Source of the DNA: Apoda limacodes
Taxonomy: Eukaryota; Arthropoda; Insecta; Lepidoptera; Limacodidae
Length of the DNA stretch: 64,000 bases
Reading direction: 5' to 3'
NCBI GenBank assembly: GCA_946406115.1
Contig: OX291557.1
Location: 7,968,501 to 8,032,500, forward strand
The translations under genes and the position numbers were made by a program. This document shows, piece by piece, positions 22,190-32,924 of the stretch. The notes under the pieces were generated by a model. It saw only the letters and a list, made by a program, of their open reading frames with translations, was not told the origin of the DNA and did no database searches. Positions within the stretch are counted from its first letter, which is position 1, and each line of letters begins with the position of its first letter.

Positions 22190-22375
22190 GCCTGCCATGG
22201 TTTTCCCTAAGGACTACAGTATGGGGTACTTCAAGAAATTATTAGATTTTTAAGGGTCGGCAACGCGTGAGTGATACCCCTGGTGTAACAAGCGTCCATA
22301 GGCCACGGTGACCGCTTACCATCAGGCGGACCGTAAGCTTGTTTGCCACCTTAGTGGTATAAATAAAAAAAAATA
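22190..22375 (+). mobile_element. LINE 3' tail with A-rich end
   Basis: 'ttccctaaggactacagtat', 'gggtcggcaacgcg', 'agcgtccataggccacggtg', 'accatcaggcggaccg' and 'tttgccacctta' are the same tail family as 10600-10945. It ends in 'aaataaaaaaaaa', the retroposition signature. Only the 3' end is present. Confidence 0.65.
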
Positions 22376-22495
22376 CTGTACAATTATATATATATAAAGA
22401 TAGTATAATTATATAAGATAAGGGTACCGTTTTTTGATTGGCTAAAGGAATCATATATATCATATATATAATCATATATATATCAATAATAAAAC
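22376..22495. repeat. AT-rich degenerate tandem repeat
   Basis: Runs of 'atatatatat' alternate with 'aattatata' and 'catatatatca'. No unit is strict. The 86-codon minus frame through it is an artefact. Confidence 0.7.
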
Positions 22496-22557
22496 GGATC
22501 AATGGTTCAATACTCGATTACTCACTAGCTATGATAATAAATAACTATTTTTTTATA

Positions 22558-22745
22558 TTTTTATGGTAACGTACCTCAAAAGGAAAAAAGGAATCCTTAT
22601 AGGATCACTTTGTTGTGCGTCTGTCTGTCTGTCTGCCGTTTTTCTCAGGAACGCGTGAAGGTATCAAGTTGAAATAAAGATTGAAATATCAAATACTAAG
22701 GTCTACGGTCACTTGAAGCTGTAAAAAAATCAAGCTAGTTCTAAG
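22558..22745 (-). mobile_element. 'ggtacggaacccta' family repeat, antisense
   Basis: The plus strand reads 'gtaacgtacctcaaaagga', 'aaaaaggaatccttata', 'ggatcactttgttgtgcg' and a 'tctgtctgtctg' run, the reverse of the family end at 42880-42955. Only part of the element is present. Confidence 0.6.
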
Positions 22746-22749
22746 TCAA

Positions 22750-22990
22750 CAGTCGGATGCAGGACAACGTCTGCCCGGTCAGCGCCATCTGCTATAAAGA
22801 TTCTACTGTACGTGTGTATGTTACTGTACTCCTCCTAAACGGCTTGACCGATTTGAATGAATTTTTTTGTATGCATTTGGGTGGCGCCCTGGATGGTATA
22901 GATTCACAAATCAGCCTGGCAAATGGCGCTGCAGTCGGTATCATGTTGGACAACGTCTGCCCGGTTAGCTGGGACACTTATATAATCTTT
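22750..22990 (+). mobile_element. Second Helitron-like family ('acaacgtctgcccgg' type), partly duplicated
   Basis: 'ggacaacgtctgcccggt' occurs at 22762 and again at 22950. Between them are 'cctcctaaacggcttgacc', 'gatttgaatgaattttttt' and 'ggcgctgcagtcggta'. In Lepidoptera this family usually ends 'gggtcagctagt', again a CTAGT terminus. Here both ends are mutated ('gtcagcgcc', 'gttagctgg'). Confidence 0.5.
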
Positions 22991-24355
22991 ACTTATATAA
23001 TAATAAAGATGGTAATTTTTTTTATTTCTGAAATCACCTGCAACTACCAAACCGTTAAATTCTTTCGCTAATAGAAACCTACACTTTCTCTGAGAAGCAT
23101 AGGATCAAAGATGACTTATAGAATGTTTTATCAAGTCGTAAGAAAAAAAGCAATATCAATTCTTTACCTTTGGAACAATGACCTTCTAAGTAGAAAGGTT
23201 TTTCCTTGCAACAAAGAAATGAGGTGACCTGTTCCGATACGTGGTCTCCACTCAAGGACACGTCAGCTCCAATTCATCGAAGGTCTTTTCAAATGAATTT
23301 GAAGTTCTTCAGAAATTTTTCCCCAAAACACCTAAGATGTATATTTTACGAGTGTATTGGCCTCCAAATTCATATCTTGCTTACACGATTTATAGAAATC
23401 TGAAAAAAATCACGGTAATAAAGAAATAAACATACTTTTAACTAGATTTGTTTTGAACAAAATCAGTTAACAAGTTTTTGAGATATCCGCAACAATTCTG
23501 ATTCTCCTGAACCCTTAATTAAATCTTGAACGACGCGAACTTGACTAGTTTTCTCTATTTGTAATAGCCCCTAGGGTAAAATGGAATAACACTACCGTTG
23601 AATTACTTACGTTGCGCACTTGTTCGTCGCTCCCTAAGGGATTTTCATGTTGCAAAGGGTGGCTGAGAAGGGTCAGAATGAAACTATTATTAATAAGGGT
23701 TATTTATTGTAACACATATTCTGTTAAATCTTGTGATTAGAATTTAAATTTGTAGTATTTTTTTTAATTTAAATTCAAAATCTTTTAATCCAAATGGGTT
23801 TCGAGGAACACTTTCGAATCGTCAAGTGAATTAACTACAACTAGCTTTACAAAGTATTAAAAACTAATTAAAATACTGTTTTATTGCGAGCGTCCAATAC
23901 CACTGAGCATGAAACTTACAGCAAGTTATGGTAAGTTAATATATCGCACATTTGCAAGTTTCAGACTTGACATAGCTGGAACATTTCAGTAACTGGAACC
24001 TCATCGAAACTTAATAATTTGGTGTAACTGCAATGATACGTATGAAAGTTTATCAATGAACTTTGCTGAAATATATCTCACAAACTTTTTGAGATAATAC
24101 TATTTAACATTTTTGCAATATAGTAAATGTGATGTTAGGAGCTAAATATCGAAGCCATGTTTATTTAAAACACCATTGCATTAAATTACAAAAGTAATAA
24201 GTGTCACTTTGCTAACAAAAGTTACTGTAAAGTTTCATATAAAAATAACTACAACTTGGTTTTTGCAATATAATTCTTTTAACTTGTTTACAACGTTACT
24301 ATTTTTATTATTTTGTTAATTACTTGGGTTAAAAATTATTTACAGCAACCTTATC
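22991..24355. other. No gene seen
   Basis: AT-rich. Overlapping short frames at 23079-23429 in several phases show no domain. No named repeat was found. Confidence 0.5.
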
Positions 24356-24769
24356 TTCCGGTAACCCGGTAGGTGGCGCTGCAGTCAACGTGTCACTGAG
24401 CTTTTCCTACATAGCAAAGATTGAATGTACGACAATGATTTCCACTTTCGCTGCATTTAATGCGACTCCATTATTATCATACACCACAACTTCAATCATT
24501 GTGAAATTTGTAGCTTGGAAACAACACATTACATAGAACGTAAAAAACGTTAAGGGCTAAACGCTAATACTTCCACCATAGAATTTTTGGAAGAAAATGA
24601 AGAATTAAATAATTTAGCAAAGAGGTCATACTAAACTGTAAGATTTCCAAAAATGATGTCTCAACCGTAGATTCGTTAGAAGTAATTATCCTGATTTTCG
24701 CAAAATTTAAACGTTAAATTTAAAATATCATATTTAATGTAGTGCTGTTTTCCGTCCGCTATCCATACT

Positions 24770-24990
24770 TCTATACTAATTTTATAAAGAGGAGAGATTT
24801 GATTGTTTGTTTGTATTGAATAGGCTCCGAAACTACTGGACCGATTTGAAAAATTCTTTTACCATTAGAAGCCGACATTATCCCTGATGAACATAGACTA
24901 CTTTTTACCGCGGGAAAATGCTTCATTCCCACGGGAAAACGGGTAATAGGACAACGGGTAGTAAGAATTATTCTTCCGTACATTCCTAAT
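24770..24990 (+). mobile_element. Helitron-like element, 5' part
   Basis: It begins 'tctatactaattttataaag' with the TC 5' terminus, then 'gattgtttgtttgt', 'ggctccgaaactactgg', 'accgatttgaaaaattc' and 'gaacatagactactttttacc'. This matches what I remember of lepidopteran mini-Helitrons. The 3' end is eroded. A second similar unit ('aaacggctgaaccgattggg' ... 'ggtaggtggcgctgct') follows at 25010-25190. Confidence 0.6.
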
Positions 24991-25221
24991 TACTAAATTA
25001 CGTAATTACTTCCTTTTTCACATAACTTCTAAACGGCTGAACCGATTGGGTTGAACTTTTGTATGGGTATTTCGATTTTTTTTTTGTTGGATGATTTAAA
25101 AATACAATTGGACTCGGTAGGTGGCGCTGCTCTTGGTATGTCAACTATGAAACGGCTTGACCGCTTGGGTTAAAATTTTGTATTTCCATGGTTTCACTGA
25201 CACGAATGTATTATGCCATTA

Positions 25222-25298
25222 AAGATGAAAGATTTGATTAGAGATGTGTGAAAGTTTGAGTATCGGGAAAGGAAATAGGCTACTTGAAAACGTTTAGT
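25222..25298 (+). mobile_element. Helitron-like element, left half split by a hAT insertion
   Basis: 'tatcgggaaaggaaataggc' and 'tacttgaaaacgt' equal the interior of the family. The continuation ('aagtgtacataa', then 'ttctataat') is found only at 27473 onward. The last eight bases, cgtttagt, are the left target duplication of the hAT element. Confidence 0.65.
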
Positions 25299-27467
25299 CC
25301 TCGGTTCTTAACCTGGAGGTAATTACCCCCGCAGGGGTAAAACTTCTATTTCGCGGGGGTAATAATGAGCTGGTTGTTGTCTCGAACGCCGAATTCAAAA
25401 TGACAAGTCAGCACAGCGTGACTAGTCAACACCTACTAACATAAGATGCAGAATATGCAGATAAATAACACCCAAACACTTGCATTGGTAGGTTTTTTGA
25501 TAAATATGACATACTGACTTCACAACAATATATGGTTTCCGAAGAGTAAGCTCTACAGAAAATGCATGTTTTTATCTGGTAAAGGCTGTTACGGAAAATT
25601 TAAACAACAGAAAACCCACTATAGCCATATTTCTAGATATGAGTAAAGCTTTCGACTTTGTGGTACATGACACTCTTTTGGAAAAGCTGGAATGGTATGA
25701 AATCAGGGGCAAAGCTAGGGACTGGATAAAGGATTACCTCGAAAATAGGAGACAATGAACCGAAATTTCTAAAATGTCAGAAATACATGGTCAGCCAACA
25801 AGAATAAGATGCCGTTCTAGTTTGAGAAATAATAAATGTGGTAATACCCCAAGGTAGTATTTTGGCTCCGTCGCTGTTTTTAACATACATTAATGAACTA
25901 CCTAACGTTACATCAGAGCAGTGTATATTATTTGCCGACGACACAACAATTGTCATAAAATGTAACGATGAAGAAAATTTTGAACTGAAAATAAACCAAA
26001 ATTTTAATAAGATGAAAATAATAATCTAAAAATTAATGTAGACAAAACAAAAATGATACAGTTTGCGACGTATAAATCTAAACAATTAAAATTAATTATA
26101 AAATATGATGACGATGTAGTAAAAGAGGTTGGTAGTGTCTGTTTTCTAGGATGAAAAATAGATAAATATTTAAACTGGAAATCGCAAGTCGATAATGTGT
26201 GCAATAGAGTTAATCGCTTTGTGTTTGCTTTAAAACGTGTAAGAGAAACAATATTACTTGATGCAGCTATATTGGCTAATCACGGGTATGTTGTATCTGT
26301 TCTTACTTATGGTCTTTTACTGTGGGGTAACTCTGACGATATCATTTGAGCATTTAGGGCACAGAAAAAATGTATAAGAGCTCTATGTTATGCAAGGAGC
26401 ATGGATAGCTGCAAACAATTATTTAAGAGGCTAAATTTATTGCCATTGCCTTGCTTGTATATTCAAGACATATGTTTATTTATCAGACGCAGCATCCACA
26501 ATATTTTCCTAAACACTGCGATGTAATCCATCGACCGTCACGAGACAAATTAAAATTGTTTATCCCAAAGTGCAACTTGGATGTATATGGAAGGAATGTT
26601 TATTCTATGGCCATAAAAATTTACAACAAATTACCAACTCAAATTAAAGACCTTCCATAGAATCTATTTAAAATAATTTTGACAAGATGGTAGCAGAAAC
26701 AATGTTTTTATAGCAATTCAGAATATTTTAATTTTTAACTCTAGTATTTAATCAAATGAGTGTTAAAATAAATATTAAAAATTAAAAATAATTATTTATT
26801 ACATACAATTACTTTTTAATAATGTTTAGTACATGACATTATTTTTGAGAAACCTTATTTAATTTTTGAACTTTGTGTATATTTAACTAGGTATTAGAAA
26901 CCGATTAAGGTATGTAAAAGAAATATTTTAAAGACATATTTGGACATCTTTATTTCATGACATTTTATTTTAATATTTTTTATGTAATAATGTTTTATAT
27001 TCAGTTGAGATTTAATTTAAAAAGCGGTTTTTATTGCACTTTAATTTGTAATTGTTTTGTATAAGTGTAGCCTAATCATTTCTTTGTAACTTCTTGGTAG
27101 ATAATATTTGCACGCCTTTTGAGGTAGAATAAGTGAAATATTAACTACAATAAGAACTTTTTATACCTTATTCTAGAAAATAAATTATATTCATTCATTT
27201 ATTCATTAACTGACGATTGTAAAATCACTCCTAAGATATTTTATTTTCGATTATTATATATTTATGGAGTTAAACCTAGCTTATAAATGTAATTTCGAGT
27301 AAAAATATCTCAATATTTCATGTGCAATTGTTTTTATGTTTAATGAATTCTACGTATGTATTTGTATTAACACGTATTGTTTGAGTTCGTCGTTGGGAGG
27401 AGGGGTAAAAACAGTGACCCTAGTTAGATCATAATGGTAACGGACCTAAAAAGGTTAGGAACCACTG
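25299..27467. mobile_element. hAT-like non-autonomous transposon, itself interrupted by a LINE
   Basis: Ends are inverted: left 'cctcggttcttaacctgg', right '..aggttaggaaccactg', close to the common hAT terminus CAGTGGTTC.TAACC. Eight-base target duplications flank it: cgtttagt (25291-25298) and cgttaagt (27468-27475), 7 of 8 matching. Removing it and one duplication restores a continuous Helitron-like sequence. About 440 bp are its own sequence; no transposase is left. The rest is the LINE at 25480-27208. Confidence 0.8.
25480..27208 (+). pseudogene. CR1/Jockey-superfamily LINE, 5'-truncated, degenerate
   Basis: Frames in order: DKYDILTSQQYGFR-like start (25498), STENACFYLVKAVTENLNN, IAIFLDMSKAFDFV (RT motif A with its Asp, about 25630), WIKDYLENRRQ followed by a stop, [12 protein letters not shown] (25843), [11 protein letters not shown] (motif C, catalytic DD, about 25930), FLG.KID, LNWKSQVDNVCN, TLLLWGN-like and RNVYSMAIKIYNKLPTQI (to 26660). 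At least four stops or shifts kill it. The 3' UTR is AT-rich and ends 'attcattcatttattcatt', a target-primed (ATTC)n tail. The missing endonuclease domain fits 5' truncation on insertion. Confidence 0.85.
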
Positions 27468-27590
27468 CGTTAAGTGTACATAATTTTTTTTTCTATAATA
27501 TTTAATTCATATTTTTCTATTGAAATTGAAATCCTACACCGATAACCGAATTTAGGGCGGGTGAAACCGTAGCCTATGTAGTTCTCGTAG
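27468..27590 (+). mobile_element. Helitron-like element, right half
   Basis: Starts with the right hAT target duplication (27468-27475), continues 'gtgtacataatttttttttc' and 'gaaatcctacaccgataacc', then 'ttagggcgggtgaaaccg'. The terminal CTAGT is lost. Confidence 0.65.
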
Positions 27591-27739
27591 GACACAATAC
27601 TGTGTTCAGTTGTATAAAAATAATAACGTTATCTACATCTATGTAGCTTTTGATTAAACAGTAAAACAATTCCTTTTTTCTACAAGTAAAAGTCCCTACA
27701 ATTTATAAATGTAAAATGCTAATAGTTAATCCTTAATGT

Positions 27740-28165
27740 TTTAAATGTAAAAGTTTGGTGGATGTTTCTTACTCAATCCCGTTTCTTATCCCGAAAAATT
27801 CAAAAGTTTCCGTAGGAATAACTATAACTAAGCTTAAAAAAACTATAGCTACAGCTAACTTCATTGGTATAATTAGGGAGTTCATCTTTGATTATAATAA
27901 TCAGAGAGTTAAAAATTAAGGAGTTCCACGCCGATAACCGAATTTAGGGCGGGCCGTTAAAATCCTATACCGATAACCAAAGGTAAGTTGGATGAAAGTG
28001 CGGGCAAATTTAATGTGGAGATGGTTTGAGTCCCGGGAAAAGACATAGGCTACTTGAAAACGTCAAGTGTAAGCCGGTTTTTTTTTCTATAATTGAGGAG
28101 TTGCCGTTGAAATCCTACACCGATTACTGAATTTGGGGCGAGTGGAACCGCGGGCAAAAGCTAGT
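27740..28165 (+). mobile_element. Two overlapping Helitron-like units
   Basis: First unit: 'ttatcccgaaaaattcaaaa', 'gtttccgtaggaataact' and 'cgataaccgaatttagggcg' (27927). Second unit: 'tttgagtcccgggaaaagac', 'cttgaaaacgtcaagtgtaa' and the intact 3' terminus 'aaccgcgggcaaaagctagt' ending at 28165. The second lacks its 5' end and begins within the first, so it is either a truncated copy or an internal duplication. Confidence 0.6.
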
Positions 28166-28647
28166 ATATAATGAAAGCTTAGTAAATAATATAAATCATA
28201 GTAACCGACGACGATACTCGGTTAGACTGTAGTCAGATATTTATGTTCCTCTCCATAAACCATAAAATCATTAAATCTCGTTCGTTATGCAGACTGCGAA
28301 GTTTTATGATGAAAGTTTTGGGCCAACGACTAAAGTTTGCTATGAAGTGCGGTCCGCGGAAGCCTTGCTGAAAAAATACTACTATTTACATGCTAACTGC
28401 AGCTTTTAAAACCAATTAAAGTGTAAAAGGGAATGTAATTAGGGTATCTAATTTGACGGCTCTCGCCAAAACGTGCCACTCGTTATGAAATAGAACAATC
28501 GAGAACGTAAAGTTCAGTTTTTCGATATGTATATGTTTTTTGGACAATTTGAATTGATTTTTTTAATATGTTAATAAATACAAAGTGTTAAAACCAATTA
28601 ACACTTTAAAACCAATATTTTCGAGGTTGTATAACATTACTAGCCGA

Positions 28648-28812
28648 CCTGCGGGTCGATTCCGTAAAAGATTGCTAACCATTTTTGAAAGAAATAAGAT
28701 ATACATTGCGGTTTCGCGACAATCGATGAATTTCATACGTCATTTCAGATGCGCAATGTATTTGCGCAAACGAGAATTGTTAGCTGTCATTTTACGGAAT
28801 CGAGCCGCTGGC
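28648..28812. mobile_element. Palindromic MITE
   Basis: Inverted arms 28651-28669 ('gcgggtcgattccgtaaaa') and 28790-28808 match 18 of 19. Inside them a second pair, 'atacattgcg' / 'cgcaatgtat' (about 28699 and 28752), makes a nested hairpin. 'ttgctaac' / 'gttagctg' sits beside the outer arms. The 108-codon plus frame at 28585-28911 runs through this palindrome and is not a gene. Confidence 0.65.
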
Positions 28813-28949
28813 AGACGTTGTTCTGCTCTTGCCGCTGCTGCCATCCCCCGCATAGATATCCATGCATCCCCCGTCGCATTTATTATATTAAGTATAGCTA
28901 AGAATAGCTGAAACCAAAAAAACGTATGGCGGTATAGTGCAAGGTTTTT

Positions 28950-29065
28950 TTGTTTTGACCCGATGTCTGTCGCTAGTGTCCCGTAAGTTCACAGCATTTT
29001 AATATGGCGACTGTAGTTTTAATGTTTTACCACCACACACCACTATTTGACCCTTTAAACTAGGT
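28950..29065 (+). repeat. 'tatggcgactgtag' repeat, inverted copy at 37846
   Basis: 'gacccgatgtctgtcgctag', 'tgtcccgtaagttcaca' and 'atatggcgactgtagtttt' reappear as reverse complement at 37846-37925. The family is unknown to me. Confidence 0.5.
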
Positions 29066-29154
29066 ATTATAAGTTGCGTTTTGTTGACCGACATAATGTA
29101 CATAATGCGGTTATCCTACCATAGAGAATAAACCAAGATTTGTACTGTGTTATA

Positions 29155-29515
29155 CACAATTTATGTCTTTTTAACTTGGCAGGATTATGACATTAAACGC
29201 ATAAAAAGCAGTGAACAGAACGCACCTATTATAGGGGCATTTCGTTGACGAGTACCTATAATACGCATTGAATGCGCTCAATGCTGTCTTATGCGCACAT
29301 TCGATCGTTCTGTTGTACAAAAATTAAAGCGCTATGACGTCACTTCCGGCCTGCATTCAACGCATTGACTGCACATGGTCGGTTGGCAGAGTAGTGCTTT
29401 GCGCTGTCAAATAGTGAACGGCCATATTGTTTGTTTACATTTGGTGAACAGAACAATTTCAAGGCCTATGTGATGTCAGCTCTCAATGCCGTCAATAGAA
29501 CGCACCTTATGTCGA
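29155..29515 (+). repeat. Unnamed interspersed repeat with very conserved core
   Basis: 'atttatgtctttttaacttg' and 'gcaggattatgacatt' near 29160-29205 recur at 36425-36470. 'gaatgcgctcaatgctgtc' leads to a core at 29417-29462 that matches 48525-48570 in 45 of 46 bases, although the flanks of the two copies differ much more. It ends near 'caatagaacgcacct'. It is non-coding; the class is not clear. Confidence 0.55.
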
Positions 29516-29639
29516 AATTAATGTCCATAAAGGTGTGTATTTTGTGTTTCTTGATTTTGTTTGTTGACAAAATGTCACTTGTAAATCAAAATTATGTCCG
29601 TTAAAAAAATTAAAAACTAACTAAGTACCTCATATCGAC

Positions 29640-30240
29640 GAAAATCACCTGACATTTGCCGACAATATATCGTAGTCATGGCAGAGACATTGAAGACCTT
29701 GGTCAAATGCTCAAAAGAGTCAAGAAAGCATCCCGACAGGTAGGTAGAACCATCTGGGATGGCCCAAGATTTCGGAAACTATTGACTTATATCTTCTTAT
29801 AATTTAAGATCTCAGTGCTCTCTTTGCCCAATGTGTGTAAAAAAACTAACAATGTAAGTTGAAACTAAAGGAAGGGTATGTAAGTAATTATTTTTTCATG
29901 CATTTTTTACACAATTGCGCAAAGCATGGTATAATATGATGTCCTTTGAAGTTAAAATATGTGTCCAATGACCCAGATGAACTACAACTGTTGGCCAAAA
30001 CAAAAGTCCAAAGATTCTAAGCGAGCAATGCAAAGAGAGAGCAATGCTAGGAATCTACGCAACAAGATCAGAAATGAGGATATAACAATATTATCTGTAA
30101 AATTAGTAGTGTAAACGATAGAGCTCAAATAACTAGTAAACATGTATGATGGCTGAAGAAAATGATAGGCAGGTCACAGATATTGCAGAACCCTAAAAAT
30201 GCGTTAGGAAGGTATAAATCCGAGTCAGTAAAACTTTCAA
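29640..30240 (+). pseudogene. RTE-type LINE RT relic
   Basis: HLTFADN (the FADD catalytic block, one Asp replaced by Asn) with a shift into VVMAETL and again into EDLGQMLKRVKKASRQVG (29655-29745). Then RAMQRESNARNLRNKIRNEDI (about 30025-30085) and a weak VTDIAEP near 30178. Order and spacing follow the RTE reverse transcriptase from the catalytic core toward the C-terminus, heavily mutated. Confidence 0.65.
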
Positions 30241-31119
30241 ATCAATCTGTTTTTTAACCATTCTTGAATAAAAGTAGAAACACAAACATACTTGTTCACA
30301 TACATAACACATTAGTATAAGACTTCCCTGTTGTATGTAAATTATAATTGAATTTTACCTATGAGGTAATATTACCTAATGCTTACTTATCAATCTAAAA
30401 TGCAATAGGATTACGAACCGTATTAATATTTTGATAGGTTATGAATATGTGTTTCCACAGTAAGACCCCTGAGCAGATATCTTACAAGATATGACTCCGA
30501 AATTATTTTATATTCTGTTTAGAAACTCTTCTCTTCCTCTCAAATTATTTCCTAGACTGGCTTATTGAAATTTTAAAAACGATGCGTCCAAAATACATAT
30601 GACTCCTTTATAAGTATTTAAAGTGTAGTTGTGTATTTGCAGGAATTATTTTTGATTATTTTAATAGATCTTGATTCTCTTGATATCTAACTCTATCATT
30701 TATATACTTTAAACGAGCTGTTTTTGTATACATATATTCCTAGTTTCTAATTTTATCTAACTATGTAGACAGATGTTCGCGCTACAACCACAGTTTCGAC
30801 TGACTGTTCATTTCATTAAAACAGGCGATCTGACAATGTGGAGAAGTCATGGCGCCGCGACAAAATGTATGAGTTGTTGGATGCCTGTGTTTGTGTGCTC
30901 CCCCCCCCCCCACCCCAACGCGCACCTTACTTCACGATTGGACTGTCTAGACACCTTGGACGGCCGACTGAGCCCAGATATTGATAATGGCTTTAATGTC
31001 AGTCATAACTCGAATCTAATATAGCAAGCGACTAGCGGAAAGCAATAGCTTTTGCTCGCGGGTGATTGTCTATATTTTTTAAATAAAACTAGATTAGTTA
31101 ATTAATTTCATTAACTCAA
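30241..31119. other. No gene seen; short Helitron end
   Basis: AT-rich with a (C)10 run at 30901. 'caatagcttttgctcgcggg' at 31045-31064 is an antisense Helitron-like 3' end without the rest. The 83-codon frame at 30773-31024 has no known domain. Confidence 0.4.
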
Positions 31120-31560
31120 ATTTCAACCACTGGATTGAGCTCCACCAGTCTAAGGTTTGCCACCGATTGCCAACATAACCGTAGATTGGTACGCGAAGCG
31201 ATTCAAATAACTTGATTGAAGTTCTTATGTTTTTAACTTCAATCGTGAGGGTGGACTCAAACTGTCGCCTGCATGGAATCCAGTCATAGAAAAATACAGC
31301 TCTCGAGTTTCACCAACGAACGCACCCGAGGACACCGCTAGTGTTGTGTGTTGTGATTATGACAAGTATAATGACGAAGTAAGGCTAGTTCAACAGGATG
31401 CCTCCTCTCGAAGACTGTAATGGAAGACGCCGCGCACCGCAAGTCTATACCTGTGACCAAAACCCAATCACCCAGCCGAAACGTTGGGAAAAAAGTATTT
31501 TACCAAATAACGACGCGTTCAATCCCGTTTTATTTTTAAATTAGTAAATTAATTATTCGA
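31120..31560 (+). pseudogene. Penelope-like element, C-terminal end and 3' UTR
   Basis: Broken frames give HNRRLVREAIQI (31175-31210) and, after a shift, NFNREGGLKLSPAW and NPVIEKY (31235-31300). This is the end of the GIY-YIG-bearing RT proteins of insect Penelope-like elements (R...REAIEI...NFN.EDG.KLS..W.P.I). The following 'agccgaaacgttggg' and 'ttttaccaaataacgacgcg' words fit their 3' UTR. It is dead and truncated. Family recognition is from memory. Confidence 0.5.
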
Positions 31561-32699
31561 CAAACTTATTGCATTATTAAAACAATTTAGGATCCACCTT
31601 ACACAAAGTTAGAAATGCTTCGTACTATGTCTTAGTTCCCCAGTAGGTAATCTAACTAAGTTTGAAAACATTTCTATTGATAATTTTCAGCGCAAAACGT
31701 GCACGTTTCACATGTCCTTTGTAGAGAATGAAAGTCATTTAGGTCATTTGGAACGACTGAAATGAAATGTAAAAGAGATATTACAAATATGTATATTAAT
31801 TAAAAAAAAGAAGACGTTATCCAGCATAATGAATCATTTCGAGAGTATAGGCAGGTATAGGTAACTACCTATGTCACCCGTGCAAAATAAAAAATCGAAA
31901 AAACCTTGTCATACCCACTAAAAAGTTTCTTTTAGTGACTTTCACAAGAATGTAAATCGCTAAAAACGCGCTCTAAGTACTTTACTTTGCCAAAAGTGTA
32001 AAGGTAGGTACGTTTGTCTCAGTTTCAGTTTCAAAATCTTGAATAACCATTTGGCACTAGTAAATTAGATAGTGTGCATGTGAAGTGAAACGTGTCTTGT
32101 CATTGGCATTGATATTGTATCATTTGCTACGCGTTGTGAAGGTCAAAGCAGTTTATACTGTATTTGTGTCTCCTTAGATACTGAAGACACATTATTAAGA
32201 TAAATTGACGCGGAGGAAGAGCGCGCCGTGAAAAATGGTGCCTATAAAGCATCAGGATCAATGTAAAGCAGCAATGTAAGTCATGATATTTTGGAAACCA
32301 GATTTTCGTGTATAAAAGCCTTGTTCCGTAACACAAATACCCTAAGAAAAATTATAATTTGATACCAAGATGATTATAACCTACATTGCTGCATTACAAA
32401 TGGCAGTCTATAAATTCATGCTAAAAAACGTTAAAAAAACAAGCAATGTAAATCATCATATGAGCAGCGTACAAATCTTAACAATTTGGGAGTAGTCACT
32501 TTTTTGCACCCTGACATAGGCAGGATTATTAGTTATTCTTTTATTATTAATTTTTTGTTCAAGGTTTTAGGACACTTTGCGGACTATCCTTTCTGCGACG
32601 ACTTAAAGTAAAGGAAAATAAATATTACCGTGTTGGAAGTCCCGGTCGGGATAAAAGTATTTTCTGTTCTTTTCCGGCCTTTCAGCTATCTCTGTGCTA
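31561..32699. other. No gene seen
   Basis: AT-rich DNA. Only short unsupported frames are present, for example 32127-32336 (-). Confidence 0.5.
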
Positions 32700-32815
32700 A
32701 AAATCAATTCAATAGGCCTCTCCCATATGTCTCTACAACGGTCGGTCCTGAGCCACTCTCGCCTATCGGCTTTGTGCGGTTCGAACCAAGTCGTCTGTTC
32801 AACTAAGTGTTTATT
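32700..32815 (-). pseudogene. RTE-type LINE tail, short antisense relic
   Basis: 'aggcctctcccatatgtctc' followed by 'cgcctatcggctttgtgcgg' and 'aaccaagtcgtctgttc' is the antisense signature of the RTE RT C-terminus seen at 2815-3165 and 38925-39235. Too short to translate usefully. Confidence 0.6.
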
Positions 32816-32846
32816 GGTAGCAGTTTTGATTAGGCCAGACTTATAA

Positions 32847-32924
32847 ATTCGAGAGAAAATTTATGCAAGTAGGTCTTACCCCTCGAGACCTATCAAAGTA
32901 CTTGCATTCATTTTTCTCTCGAAT
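32847..32924. repeat. Hairpin-forming inverted repeat
   Basis: Left arm 32847-32876 and right arm 32886-32924 pair over 'attcgagagaaaa', 'atgcaagta' and 'aggtct', with an 8-9-base bulge on the right arm and a 9-base loop. Likely a small foldback MITE. Confidence 0.7.

Noticed and set aside
28585..28911. 108-codon plus-strand frame
   Set aside because: It crosses a palindromic MITE; no domain and no splice context.
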